DNA from: SR1 bacterium human oral taxon HOT-345
GTDB taxonomy: Bacteria; Patescibacteriota; Gracilibacteria; Absconditabacterales; Absconditicoccaceae
DNA length: 64,000 bases
Direction of reading: 5' to 3'
NCBI GenBank assembly: GCA_003260355.1
Contig: MPSQ01000001.1
Coordinates: forward strand, 62,001 to 126,000
A program made the position numbers and the translations under genes. How positions within the stretch are numbered: the stretch's first letter is position 1; each line of letters opens with the position of its first letter. The notes beneath the pieces are model-generated. The model did not search any database. It worked only from the letters and a program-made list of their open reading frames with translations, and was not told the DNA's origin. This document shows positions 52,288 through 62,835 of this stretch, piece after piece.

Positions 52288-53394
52288 TTATTGATTGATG
52301 TATTCTTGCAATCAATAATTAGCACATTGTTGTTTGTTGTAATCAAGGTAGAGCGGATAACTACCTTTTTCTCAATTAATTTCTACCTCAATGTCTTTTA
52401 TAAGGGTATTGAACCTTTCATAGCTTTGAGACTTGTTTTCTCTTTCTATTACTTTCTGTACCCCTTCTGTGAATTCTGGGATATTTTTAATTGTTCCTTC
52501 ATTGCTATATTTGTCGATGGTCACTCGATATTCTAAAACTTTTGTCGCATAATCGGTTCGTTTGCGTCCTGAGTATCTATTGAGAGCTAATATTCGTGCA
52601 TCTTTTCAATCTTTGGGATTATACTTGCTTTTCAAGAATCTTGCTGCGCAGTCTATAGCAAGTATTGGATGTCGTCTATCGTCGTATTTTGAGAGCTCTT
52701 TGAGATCTTTTGTTTTGTTGAATTTTTCTATAACTTTTTTTCATAGTTCTGTGTCTTTCATCTTTCTGCTATTTTTTGAGTTTGGATTTACTTGAAGGAC
52801 TTTTAAGCCAAAATCTTCTGCGTTTGCACCTTGAATGTGAATGAGTCCAAGGCCTCAATCTGATTCTGAAATTTCAATTTTTTTCGTTTCTGAGTTTGTC
52901 TTTCGTTTTAAAATGTTTGGTAATGTCGGATCTCCTACTCACTCTTGTGCCATCATCGCCATAAGGAGTCATCTGGGAAGCTTGTATTTATCTTCTGCAG
53001 CATCTGTTATTGATTTTCGTCTTAGGCATCTTAGGATTTTTTCTGCTTTGGATAATTTACACTTTATCAAGTCTTCTTGTGATAGTTTTGGAAAATTTAT
53101 AAAGTGAATCTTATGTTCTTTATTGATTTCATTATATCCGAGATCTATTGGCTTTTTTTTGAGTTCGCTAATTGAGAGTTCTTTTTTAGGGGTTGTTTGT
53201 TCTATTTTCTCGTGTGTAAGTGTATTTGGTTTTTCATCTTCACAGCTAGAAAAACTTCAGCTAAGACATAGTCCAAGTAATGCTGCTATTAATCCATGTT
53301 TCATCCTCTCTTGAAGACTGTTTAATTGTGCTTTTGTTTTTCAGAGATTATCTCTTGGAAACTCTTGATTTTCTCTGTGTGTATTTGTGTTCAT
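52288..53394 (-). CDS. Lytic-transglycosylase-like lipoprotein
   Basis: A 368-aa protein with eight or more TGA glycines. A lipoprotein signal (HGLIAALLGLCLSGSFSSCE) lies behind a 30-residue charged leader if the first ATG is used. Starting at the inner ATG (53302-53304) gives a normal 338-aa lipoprotein, and I think that is equally likely. The SLT domain has YKLPRGLLMAMMAQEGVGDP with the putative catalytic Glu in AQEG, DGGLGLIHIQGANAEDFGLK, then HPILAIDCAARFLKSKY and ALNRYSGRKRTDYATKVLEY. It would cut glycan strands of peptidoglycan. The closing 90 residues are unassigned. Confidence 0.75.
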
Positions 53395-53691
53395 TATTTT
53401 TAGTAGAATTGGATAAAGTTCCTTTTAAAAGTATAGTCTAAATTTTATAAAAAGCAAAAAAAACAGATTTTTTATCTTTTCTTATTTACAGAATGTATGA
53501 TCTTTTGTTAAAAACTTGACAAAAAATTAAAAGTATGTTTTGTTGGCTTGAGAGCTGGATTTTAAGAGATGAATTGAGGTCTTGGAAGATGAAAAAAGAT
53601 GAATTTTCCCTTGCAATGTTAAAAAAGTGCTAACTACCTGTTATCAATCTTCAAAAAAATAGTCTGACTTTTCCCTTGATTTTTCTTTGCA

Positions 53692-53739
53692 ATACCATAT
53701 CTTGTAGTCGAACGAAAAAATGAACACAAGATATTGTGA
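53692..53739 (+). promoter_or_regulatory. Two tandem NrdR-box-like sites upstream of nrdD
   Basis: ATACCATATCTTGTAG (53692-53707) and ACACAAGATATTGTGA (53724-53739) match the NrdR consensus ACACWATATYTWGTGT at 12 and 13 of 16 positions. Their 32-base spacing is the three-helical-turn spacing of known tandem NrdR boxes. They end 58 bases before the nrdD ATG. The remainder of 53,395-53,691 holds no gene; a TTGACA at about 53,516 is the only promoter-like element I see. Confidence 0.6.
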
Positions 53740-53797
53740 AAAGAGCGTTCGTCGGCGAAAGTCTGATTTTTTTTATACCTTTAATTTTTGCATCCAA

Positions 53798-55936
53798 ATG
53801 AGCATCCAAAAAGTAATCAAGAGGAACGGTTCAGAAGTTCCTTATAATCCTGAGAAGATCCATATTGCGATCCAGAAAGCCAATAAAGAAGTGCCTGAAT
53901 CAGAACAAGCGAGTGAACTCGTAATTGAAGAGGTGATTAGGGCTTTGGAGGCTTCAAAGAATGGGACGCTTCCGATAGAAGAAATTCAAGATTTTATTGA
54001 AATGCAGCTAATCAAGCTGAATAAAGCTGAACTTGCGAAGAAATATATCATCTACCGCTATCAGAGAGCTTTGATTAGAAAGGCAAATACGACCGATGAT
54101 TCCATTCTCACGCTGATCAGAAATGATAATGTGGAGGTGGGGCAGGAAAACTCTAATAAGGATTCTGCGATCGCTTCTACTCAGAGAGATCTCATTGCAG
54201 GAGAGGTTTCCAAGGATCTTGCTCGTAGAGTTTTGCTTCCAGAGGAGATTAGAAATGCACACGATGAGGGGATTCTGCATTTTCATGATATGGATTATTT
54301 TGTGCAGCCAATTTTCAACTGCTGTTTGATTGATATCAAGGATATGTTTGAGAATGGAACGGTGATGAATAATAAGCTCGTAGAGACTCCAAAGTCTTTT
54401 CAGGTAGCCTGCACGGTGATGACGCAGATTATCGCTTCCGTAGCCTCTTCTCAGTATGGAGGTCAGTCTGTGAATATTAAACATCTTGGGAAATATCTTT
54501 TCAATACCAAGAAAAAGTATGAAAGAAAATATAAAGAACAATTCTGATCCGAACTTTCAGACGAACAGATTCAAAAGCTCGTAGAGATGAGAATTAAGGA
54601 CGAACTTGCTTCTGGAGTGCAGACGATTCAATATCAGATCAATACTCTTATGACAACCAATGGGCAGTCGCCTTTTGTAACGCTTTTTCTTGAGCTTGAT
54701 GAAAAAGATGAGTATTTGGAGGAAACGGCACAGATTATTGAGGAAATCCTAAATCAAAGGATCCAAGGAATCAAAAACGAAGCAGGAGTTTATGTTACGC
54801 CAGCCTTTCCAAAGCTCGTGTATGTTTTGGATGAATGTAATGCGCTCAAAGGTGGAAAATATGACTACCTCACTCAGCTTGCGGTTAAATGCTCTGCCAA
54901 GAGAATGTATCCTGACTATATTTCAGCCAAGAAGATGAGAGAAATCCAGGAGGGAAATGTCTTTGCTCCAATGGGGTGTCGTGCCTTCCTTTCACCTTGG
55001 AAAGATGAAACAGGAAACTATAAGTTTGAAGGGCGTTTTAATCAAGGTGTGGTAACGCTCAATGTTCCTCAGGTTGCAATTCTTGCGAATCACGATGAAA
55101 AGAAGTTTTTTGAGCTTTTGGAAGACAGGCTTCAGCTCTGTTTTAAAGCACTCATGTGTAGACACGAAAGGCTCAAAGGAACGCCTTCAGACATTAGTCC
55201 TATTCATTGGCAGTATGGAGCGCTTGCAAGGCTCAAGAAAGGAGAAACCATTGATAAATATCTGACTGGTGGGTATTCAACGATTACGCTGGGATATATC
55301 GGACTTTATGAGGCTTCAGTTTTGATTACTTGAGATTCTCATACCAAGTCTGAGGGGGAAGCCTTCGCGGTAAAAGTGCTTCAAAAACTCAAGGATACCG
55401 TTCTTAGACGAAAAGAAGAAACCTGAATCGGATTCGCCTTGTATGGAACACCAGCGGAAAGTCTTTGCTACCGTTTTGCCAAGATTGATAAGAAAAAGTT
55501 TGGTGAGATCAAAGATGTGACCGATAAGGGCTACTATACCAACTCTTATCATGTAGATGTGAGAGAGAAGATTGATGCTGTTAGTAAACTCGCTTTTGAA
55601 TCGCAGTTTCAGAAGATTTCTTCAGGAGGATGTATTTCCTATGTTGAGGTGCCAAATATGCAGAAAAACCTTCCAGCCTTGGAAACGCTCGTTCGCTTCA
55701 TCTATGACAATATCATGTATGCAGAATTTAATACGAAATCTGACTACTGTCACGAATGTGGATTTGAGGGGGAAATTGTAGTCAATGCCGATATGGAGCG
55801 AGAATGTCCGCAATGCCACAATAAAGATCAGAGAAAGATGAATGTGACTCGTAGAACTTGTGGCTATTTAGGAGAGAACTTTCGGAATTTAGGGAAAACT
55901 AAGGAGATTTCAAAGAGGGTATTGCATGTAAGTTAG
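53798..55936 (+). CDS. nrdD: Anaerobic ribonucleoside-triphosphate reductase
   Basis: A 712-aa class III reductase making dNTPs without oxygen. N-terminal ATP-cone (QKVIKRNGSEVPYNPEKIHI, residues 3-90). The glycyl-radical barrel has FHDMDYFVQPIFNCCLIDIK, QTIQYQINTLMTTNGQSPFV and GCRAFLSPWKDETGNYKFEG. The C-terminal zinc site has CHECGFEGE and CPQCHNKDQR. The glycyl-radical loop RRTCGYLGEN has G689 encoded GGC, not TGA. Three TGA glycines lie elsewhere in the chain. An upstream ATG at 53720 is in frame, but family alignment supports 53798. No nrdG activase is in the window. It implies an anaerobic or oxygen-poor lifestyle. Confidence 0.95.
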
Positions 55937-56160
55937 AAAAGCTCTTTCACTTGTTTTCTTTAGAAAAAAGAATATACGGGACATTAAGAGTGTTTTGCTG
56001 CCTTTTATTTCTTAATCAATGTATTTTATTTTGGCAACATTCTTGTCTTAAATTCAAAATATTTTTTATTCTTAATAATATTCTGGTTTCTGGAACTGTA
56101 TCTGCTGCGGGATAAGTTTGACCTTTAATGAATCTTTCTTTTATTTTAAATATGCTGATT

Positions 56161-56703
56161 ATGAAGCCTAGAAAAATCATTGCTATCGGTGTAATAACTT
56201 TGTTTTTGTTACTAAGTGCTGGATTGATTCTCGGCTTTTTTTATCAGGATGTTTCTGATAACTATGAGGATATCCTTAGTTTGTCTACAGAAAGTCATAG
56301 AGGAGATCAGATTTCTACAAAAGATTTGATGGTTAGGTTTAAAAATGGGAGAGATCAGATTTCTTTTTTGAGATTATCAAACGATCATAGACCCTATTTA
56401 CTTACCATTCCAGAGGGATTGGATTATCGTTCGTGAGGAATTACGATGATTGGGCATTTTGAAAATGTAGTGGGTAAAGATTTCTATTTGACATATGCCC
56501 CTTTCCCTCACACGCTACTTACCTGATGAAAAAAGTATTTTAATTTCTTGTTGGATCCTAGTTCGTTTTATTTTGATTCCCAAAATACTGCTTGTAGACG
56601 ATTTAATGATGAAAAAAGATGTTTCTTTAACGGCAAACTAAAGGAACGAATACTTCGGGTAGTATCTGATCCTAGCAATGTCTATGTGGTACAAATTGAT
56701 TAA
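56161..56703 (+). CDS. Membrane-anchored hypothetical protein
   Basis: A 180-aa protein with one N-terminal membrane helix (IAIGVITLFLLLSAGLILGF) and an extracytoplasmic domain with cysteines in ACRRFNDEKRCFFNGK. Three TGA glycines are in frame. An upstream ATG at 56128 is open too. No family recognised. It is not clearly in an operon with nrdD (more than 200 bases away). The stretch 55,937-56,160 shows no other gene. Confidence 0.55.
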
Positions 56704-56843
56704 ATTGGTGATAAATGCTCTGTAGGAGTTGTTTTTGAAACTTCAGGGTAGACTTTTTTCTTGTTTTGACGAGGCAGTAATTATCGCAAAGAGTGTCTAG
56801 AAGGGAAGAGAGGCGTCTGATGATTTATACTTATTATTAATTT

Positions 56844-56880
56844 AAAAAAAGGGATTCTTATTGTATTAATATCCCTTTTT
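56844..56880. terminator. Hairpin terminator overlapping the end of the PHP gene
   Basis: AAAAAGGGAT and ATCCCTTTTT arms, perfect over ten bases, with A- and T-runs. The stop codon of the leftward gene lies in the loop. Confidence 0.65.
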
Positions 56881-57697
56881 CTTGGAGATAGTCATAGCAT
56901 TCTTTCCTTAATGGTTGTAATGAGGATAGGCTATGAGCATCACTATTTACGTATATTTTCTTTGCATGTTTTAGCATATAATCTAGTTTCTCTGGGATTG
57001 CACGTCCCTTACGAAAAGTTCCATAATTAAATTCCATAGAAATATCATAATGATTTGCAAGTTCTACGATTGGCTCAACCTCGAGATATTCTCCAAGTTC
57101 ATTGGTATCATAAGGATGTCAAATCAGATTAATTTTTTCATGATGCTGTTCAATTGCTTTTAAAAGTCCTTGTGTTGCTGTTTCTGGAGCTGCAAGGTAG
57201 CCATTCCAATGCACGGAAAGGATTGTGAATTTTCCTTCTAGTTGTTGATTGGTGAGGCAGACGTCTCATTTTTCATTCAAAACATCTCCTTCTACTCCAA
57301 AGATTACCTTTACATCGTTATGGACATTTTTTCGGCTATTGAGAGCATATCTTGCTCATCAGGAAGGACGAATTTTATAACGAGTTTCTAAAATCTGATT
57401 TAAATGATCGCTATGATCGGTAATTGCGATTTCTTTCATTCCCAGTTTTCAAGCGTATTGGACGATTTCTTCTACAGTAGCAGAACCATCAGAAAGGACA
57501 CTGTGTATGTGGTAGTCGGAGAAAGGATCGTTTATGATCATCGTAGCTTGTGAGAAAAATCTAAAGGTTGGATAGGAAGAGTAGTAGTGATTTTGGATTA
57601 TAAGTCAATCAGGATTTTTTATGAGTGAGGTTCTTTTCTCGCTTTGAAGGTGATAAAGTTTCTTCAGAGTATTCTCCTCTAAAATGATAGAGAGCAT
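56858..57697 (-). CDS. PHP-domain phosphoesterase
   Basis: A 279-aa protein if the first ATG is used (57695-57697); the PHP domain itself begins at the inner ATG (57539-57541, 227 aa). All metal-site motifs are present: DYHIHSVLSDG (HxH), AITDHSDH, GVEGDVLNEKG, LSVHWNG, GHPYDTNE and VNSDAHS. It is a monofunctional histidinol-phosphatase-like or polyphosphate-type hydrolase; the substrate is unknown. Four TGA glycines, including the one in LIGHPYD. The N-terminal extension (about 52 residues) is charged and open in frame, without similarity I can name. Confidence 0.85.
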
Positions 57698-57790
57698 TTC
57701 TATCCTCTGTAAATAGAGAGAAAAATCAGACTGAAATCTTTTGATTTGAATGTTATTTTTGATTCAGTGTTTTTTCTCTTGATTTTTTAT

Positions 57791-57831
57791 AAGTTATGTA
57801 TATATAACATATTGTTATATATTTATAACTT
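57791..57831. promoter_or_regulatory. Nested inverted repeat, candidate operator of the downstream HTH regulator
   Basis: Inner arms ATATATAACA (57800-57809) and TGTTATATAT (57813-57822) with a 3-base centre; outer arms AAGTTAT (57791-57797) and ATAACTT (57825-57831). It lies 20 bases before the membrane gene that precedes the HTH gene, where an autorepressor would bind. Confidence 0.5.
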
Positions 57832-57851
57832 TTATTTTCTTCTAGACTGTC

Positions 57852-58283
57852 ATGAAAAAAGCGCAAACTTTGAGATTTCTGGGCATCTTTTGGGGATCCT
57901 GGGGGTTATGAATCGGAGCTGATCTCTACAGGCAACTTCCTTTTGAGCCATTAACTCCTGCGTATGGATTTTTGATCCTTTTGATGCTTCTGCTCTTGAT
58001 CGGCGCAGGAATCAGTCTGTATTATGCCCAAAAAATCAAAAAACAGGAAGGGGCAGTTGAGACTGATGAGATGTTTAAGAAAATTGGGTATACCGCTTTG
58101 GCGGCTTCGTTTCAACTTTTGATGGGGATTATTGTGCTCCTTCTTTTGGTTAATGATGTTTCGCCCTTCCTCGAAAAGTTGGGAGCGAGAGGGGTATTGA
58201 TGATGGTAGCGTTGATCGGGACTGCTTTGGTGCTTTCTTGCTCTTGGTATTATACTCGTCATCCGGATAAAACCTGACTTTAA
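57852..58283 (+). CDS. Small membrane protein paired with an HTH regulator
   Basis: A 143-aa protein with about four hydrophobic helices (LGIFWGSWGLGIGADLY, YGFLILLMLLLLIGAGISLY, LLMGIIVLLLLV, GVLMMVALIGTALVLSCSWY). Two TGA glycines, in GLGIG and near the C-terminus. Eighteen bases separate it from the HTH gene. Membrane-protein plus small Xre-type gene pairs of this type are common in bacteria and often act as a sensor-regulator set, but the function is unknown. Not otherwise assigned. Confidence 0.65.
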
Positions 58284-58301
58284 TCTTTATTCCCTTTCAA
58301 A

Positions 58302-58508
58302 ATGCAGAATAGAATCAAAGAACTAAGGGCAAAGCATCATCTCACTCAGCAACAGCTCGCCGAAAAAGTTGGCGTTAGGAGAGAGACAATCGTTTTCCTT
58401 GAAATGGGAAAATATAATCCTTCACTGAAATTAGCATGGCAGATCGCACAGCTTTTTCAATGTCCGATTGAAGAAGTTTTTCTCTTTGATGGAGAACGTG
58501 CAGCATAA
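58302..58508 (+). CDS. Xre/Cro-family HTH transcriptional regulator
   Basis: A 68-aa single-domain DNA-binding protein: [20 protein letters not shown] and [20 protein letters not shown], followed by [16 protein letters not shown]. This is the compact YgzD-like type that ends soon after the fifth helix. It probably controls its own operon through the inverted repeat at 57,791-57,831 (inference). Confidence 0.9.
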   Translation: MQNRIKELRAKHHLTQQQLAEKVGVRRETIVFLEMGKYNPSLKLAWQIAQLFQCPIEEVFLFDGERAA

Positions 58509-58681
58509 AGCTATTCTTCTGGTTTTTTTTGATCAAGTGCTAAAGAGACGTAAGATCAGATTCCTTTCATATCACAAAATACTAAGATGACAAGCCTATT
58601 TCATCTTTAAAAGAAAAAAATCTGAAACTTTTCGGAGGTTTTCTGTATACTTAAGGATGTTTACTTTTTGCACTATTTGCA

Positions 58682-60184
58682 ATGAAAAAAGGATCGCTTT
58701 CTTTGTTTGGATACCTCTTTTGAGGCTTGCTTTTCGTCGTTTGGATCGGATTTCTTTTCTTTGACGCTAAGCGTGATGAAGATGCTGGGGTTTCTCAGAC
58801 TACTGTCCTAGAATCCTGATCAGAAACGGTAGTTCCTAAGCCAAATGGAGAAGAGGAAGAAGAAGTGCTTTCCTATTCAGGTTTCCTCACAAATGAAAAA
58901 ACTGCGAGTCTCGATGCTCTCCAAACTTTAGGTAATATAAGAGAGAAGATTGAGCTTTTGGAAAAGGTCTTTGAACAGCAAGCGACCCCAAAGATTGCGA
59001 ATCTGCTTCTTCAGGCTTATGTGCTTGATAATCAGTTTGAGAAGGCAAAAAAATTTTATAGTTCATTAGCTTCTGATTTTCAAAATACCTTGCCTAAGGA
59101 AATGGCGTTTACTATCTGAATTAATGCCTTTTCTCAAAATTCGGATGCTGAGTATAAGGCGCTCAAGGCACTTCTTGAGTCTTTACACCAGCAGAAGATA
59201 TTCTCAGACCTTGAGTATAAATATTATACTATTGTTTTTGCTCTCGCTGAAGGGAAGTATGAAGAGGCTAAAAGCTGACTGAGTGCTTTAGAAAAAGGTG
59301 AATACCAAGGGTTTGCCACAGCAATCCGTTCTGTCTTTAAGCAATACGAGGATCTCAAAGATGTGCCTGCTTATTATCAAGATGGATTGATTGCACATCA
59401 GCTTATGAACCAAGGATTCTTCGCTCTTGCCAAGAAAATTGTTCTTCCGATTGTTAATGAACATCCAGACTATATTCTGCCTTATCAGATTCTTGCCAAT
59501 ACCGATTTTTCTATGGGGAAACGAGCTTCTGCAGTGAGTTATTTTTCTCAGCTTCTCAAGCTTGATCCGCAGGAGAAGAATCTCTATCTTTATATGTTGG
59601 GAGTATGTTATTATCAGATTGGGAAGTATAGTGATGCTGTGCTTTATCTTGCCCAGATCTCTGATTCAAGGATTCTTCTGGACTCTGATAGGTATTTGAT
59701 TCTGAGTTATCTTGCTCTTGGAGAAAAGGATAGAGTTATCGCTTGATGGAAAAGGCTTCTGGGGTATACTGCTATTAAAGAGTCAGATTTCTATTCTTTT
59801 TTTGAAGAGATGCTCCGAAAACCTTACCGTAGAGGGGAAACTCAAGAGCGTTCAAGTGAATTGAGAAGCTTGACAGAAACCTATCTCAAGGCTTGCAAAC
59901 AAAAGCTTTCAGGAGAGCACTTGGAGATCTGTCACTATGGAGAACTGGGAAATAAAGCTCAGCGTCATGCGATTACTGATGAAGATGAGCCGTCAATTAA
60001 CCGTTTCGCTAGGAGAACGCCTAAACCTGAATTTTTCCAACTCTTAGGAGAACTGGCATTAGAACAGAATGAAAGTAAGAAGGCGACGACTGCTTTTATG
60101 AAGGCATTAGGACTTGCCTCTGATACTCAAGAAAAACTGCATCTGAAAAAACTGATTTTACAAGCAAATGACCTAGAAGAATAG
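58682..60184 (+). CDS. Membrane-anchored TPR-repeat protein
   Basis: A 500-aa protein. One N-terminal membrane helix (GYLFGGLLFVVWIGFLFF), an acidic linker (EEEEEV), then a row of helical-hairpin repeats: PKIANLLLQAYVLDNQFEKA, YILPYQILANTDFSMGKRAS, LYLYMLGVCYYQIGKYSDAV, FFQLLGELALEQNESKKATT. These look like tetratricopeptide repeats facing outside or the periplasm-like space. Five TGA glycines. The -10 TATACT at 58646-58651 precedes it. It probably scaffolds an envelope complex. It stands 95 bases before the FtsQ-like gene and could be cotranscribed. Confidence 0.75.
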
Positions 60185-60279
60185 TCGTTTCCTCGCCCAT
60201 AACGTTTATTTCAGATTTTAGGTTGTATTTGAGGAGCATTTATCTATCTTTACGCTTGAAAATTTATTTCTAGTGGGCT

Positions 60280-61149
60280 ATGAGAGGAATCGTTAAAAGT
60301 AGGCCTTTCGTCAAAAGGACACGTAGAGGCCTTTCTTCAGGTGGAACACTTCCCTTTGTTAGGGGGAGAAGAAGGGGCAAGGATCAGCCTTCCTTTTTTT
60401 CTTCTTTCTTTAAAAAATGGGGACTTATCGGCCTTATTATACTACTTACCTCCGTTTTGATTGTTTTTCTCCTTAGAGGAACCCGATATAATCCTACCTA
60501 TCTCATAAAAACCATCGAATATAGCCAAGAAACTAAAGCAAAATATTGAAATACTGAATTATTCGTCCTTGCATCCAAATTCCTCAGAGGAAAGTATTAT
60601 AATACACTTAGGATTGGAGGTGATGGGAAGCTTTTGGAACGAGTAAGGCAAGAATATCCCTTTACTAAATCAGCTCATATTACTTTCCTCGGTAATCAAA
60701 AGGTCAAAGTTGATTTTGATTTTTACAGTCCGGAGTTTCTTGTGAAACTCTGAGAAAAGAAGTTTGGAGTCTGGGGTAATAATAATGCTGAAGAGCTCAA
60801 TCCTTCTCGATCATTAGGAAAAACAGGCTTTGTTATTGATACGCCATGATATCTTAGTGGAACATCTTCACTTTCAGGATTTTTCTATGAAGTAGATTTT
60901 ACTCGATACAAAAATAATCTTCCAAAGATTCAGGAAGCTTTTCCAAGAATGAAGCGTTTTGTGTATCTGGCTTGATCTCAAAACTTTGTCGTTTTTGAGG
61001 AAAATAAGATGATTTTCCTTTTTAAAGAAGAATTGGACCATCAGCTTCAGAAATTTGCTCGGCTCAAAGGCTACTACAGTGGTTATAATTCGCTTACTAC
61101 TGTTGATTTGGGAAGTTTGACTCAAGATAAAGTGATTGTAGGAAGGTAA
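60280..61149 (+). CDS. FtsQ-like cell-division protein with POTRA domain
   Basis: A 289-aa bitopic protein. A basic cytoplasmic tail (RTRRG, RGRRRGKD), one membrane helix (GLIGLIILLTSVLIVFLL, about residues 48-65), a POTRA-like domain (TYLIKTIEYSQETKAKYGNT, NTLRIGGDGKLLERVRQEYP, HITFLGNQKVKVDFDFYSPE) and a beta domain ending LTTVDLGSLTQDKVIVG. This is the FtsQ/DivIB layout. FtsQ links FtsA/FtsZ to septal wall synthesis. Four TGA glycines. Sequence identity is low, as usual for this family, so the call rests on topology and motif order. Confidence 0.65.
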
Positions 61150-61179
61150 TTTTTTGTGTCTATGTCATGAGTTAATAAA

Positions 61180-61215
61180 AAAATTGGTGCTGATAACAGG
61201 ATCAAGACCAATTTT
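61180..61215. terminator. Hairpin terminator between the FtsQ-like and repeat-protein genes
   Basis: AAAATTGGT (61180-61188) and ACCAATTTT (61207-61215), perfect arms, in a convergent gap. Confidence 0.55.
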
Positions 61216-61299
61216 AGTGTATTAGTATGATTATTTCTCTTACTATATTTTGTTTTTTTTGAATATTTATTTTTTCTATTTTTTTAGTTTAGCTGATAT

Positions 61300-62676
61300 T
61301 TATATTGTTGGTTCTGGTCTTTCTGGAGCCCTAGTTGATGCCTCTGGAGCTGGAGTTGGTATTTCTTCAGTTACCTGTGGAGCTACATCTCTTTCTCCTG
61401 GGACTGTTTCTGGTCTAGGTTCAGTTGTTTCTGGAGCTTGAGTTGGCATCTCTGGCGCTCTGGTTGATGCCTCTGGAGCTGGAGTTGGTATTTCTTGAGT
61501 TACTTGTGGAGCTACATCTCTTTCTCCTGGAACTGTTTCTGGTCTAGGTTCAGTTGTTTCTGGCGCTGGAGTTGGCATCTCTGGTGCTCTGGTTGACGCT
61601 TCTTGAGCTGGAGTTGGCATCTCTGGCGCTCTGGTTGATGCTTCTGGCGCTGCTGGAGTTGGTATTTCTTGAGTTACTTGTGGAGCTGCATCTCTTTCGC
61701 CTGGGACTGTTTTTGGGCTAGGTTCAGACGATTCTGGAGCTGGAGTTGGTATTTCTTGAGTTACTTGTGGAGCTACATCTCTTTCGCCTGGAACTGTTTT
61801 TGGGCTAGGTTCAGATGCTTCTGGAGCTGGAGTTGGCATTTCTTGAGTTACCTGTGGAGCTACATCTCTTTCTCCTGGGACTGTTTCTGGTCTAGGTTCA
61901 GTTGTTTCTGGAGCTTGAGTTGGCATCTCTGGCGCTCTGGTTGATGCTTCTGGCGCTGCTGGAGTTGGTATTTCTTGAGTTACTTGTGGAGCTACATTTC
62001 TTTCTCCTGGAACTGTTTCTGGTCTAGGTTCAGTTGTTTCTGGAGCTTGAGTTGGCATCTCTGGCGCTCTGGTTGATGCTTCTGGCGCTGCTGGAGTTGG
62101 TATTTCTTGAGTTACTTGTGGAGTTGCATCTCTTTCGCCTGGAACTGTTTTTGGGCTAGGTTCAGACGATTCTGGAGCTGGAGTTGGTATTTCTTGAGTT
62201 ACTTGTCGAGCTACATCTCTTTCTCCTGGGACTGTTTTTGGGCTAGGTTCAGACGATTCTGGAGCTGGAGTTGGTATTTCTTGAGTTACTTGTGGAGCTA
62301 CATCTCTTTCGCCTGGAACTGTTTTTGGGCTAGGTTCAGATACTTCTGGAGCTGGAGTTGGCATTTCTTGAGTTACTTGTGGAGCTACATCTCTTTCTCC
62401 TGGGACTGTTTTTGGGCTAGGTTCAGTCATTTCTGGGGCTGTGATTGGTATTTCTGGCGCTCTAGTTGACGCTTCTTGAGCTTGAATTGGTCTTTCTGGC
62501 GCTCTGGTTGTTACCTCTGAACTTCAAATTTTACTCTTTGGCTCTGCTAAAATTACTTTTTTTAGATCAGAAAGCTCTTTTGATGTTTTTTCAAAAATTT
62601 CTTTTTTTTCAGAAGTCAGTTGAGATCCCTCTAATTTTCAACTTTTGCTTTCAGTAGAGGTGTTGAATTTTTCCAT
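61300..62676 (-). CDS. Pro/Thr/Glu repeat protein
   Basis: A 458-aa protein. A charged 60-residue head (with two TGA glycines) is followed by a long repeat field. The unit is built on TVPGERDVAPQVTQEIPTPA plus a variable spacer with APEASTRAPEMPT; TVPGER occurs ten times. Units are nearly identical, show SPKT and RPET versions, and end RPEPTI. The field is rich in Pro, Thr and Glu and should be an extended stalk. There is no signal peptide, membrane helix or anchor, so its location is unclear. Glycine in the repeat is GGA, not TGA, unlike the beta-helix gene. Complementary-strand frames here are artefacts. Confidence 0.75.
61330..62450 (-). repeat. Tandem coding repeats of the Pro/Thr/Glu protein
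   Basis: About ten imperfect units of roughly 90 to 170 bases, nearly identical in DNA over the shared core. Length differences come from insertion or loss of a short APEMPT-type sub-unit. The array should be prone to recombination between copies. Confidence 0.8.
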
Positions 62677-62769
62677 GGTATCATAAAATAGAAATAAAAG
62701 TTATGATAGAAGTATAACCAATATGTTTTGTTTTGTCAAATTTTTATTGACATAATAAAAATCTAGTTC

Positions 62770-62797
62770 TTGAAAATCAGACTTAGAAAGTTATGCT
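62770..62797 (+). promoter_or_regulatory. Candidate promoter for sufS
   Basis: TTGAAA at 62770-62775, 16-base spacer, TATGCT at 62792-62797, 38 bases before the ATG. Confidence 0.4.
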
Positions 62798-62835
62798 AGT
62801 GATGTGATGAAAAATTTTACTTTTGCCAAATTTGT

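Noticed and set aside
61669-62469. Rightward frames rich in Trp, Ser and Phe over the repeat array
   Set aside because: They are shadows of the leftward Pro/Thr/Glu repeats; the leftward frame is longer, has a coherent head domain and no stops.
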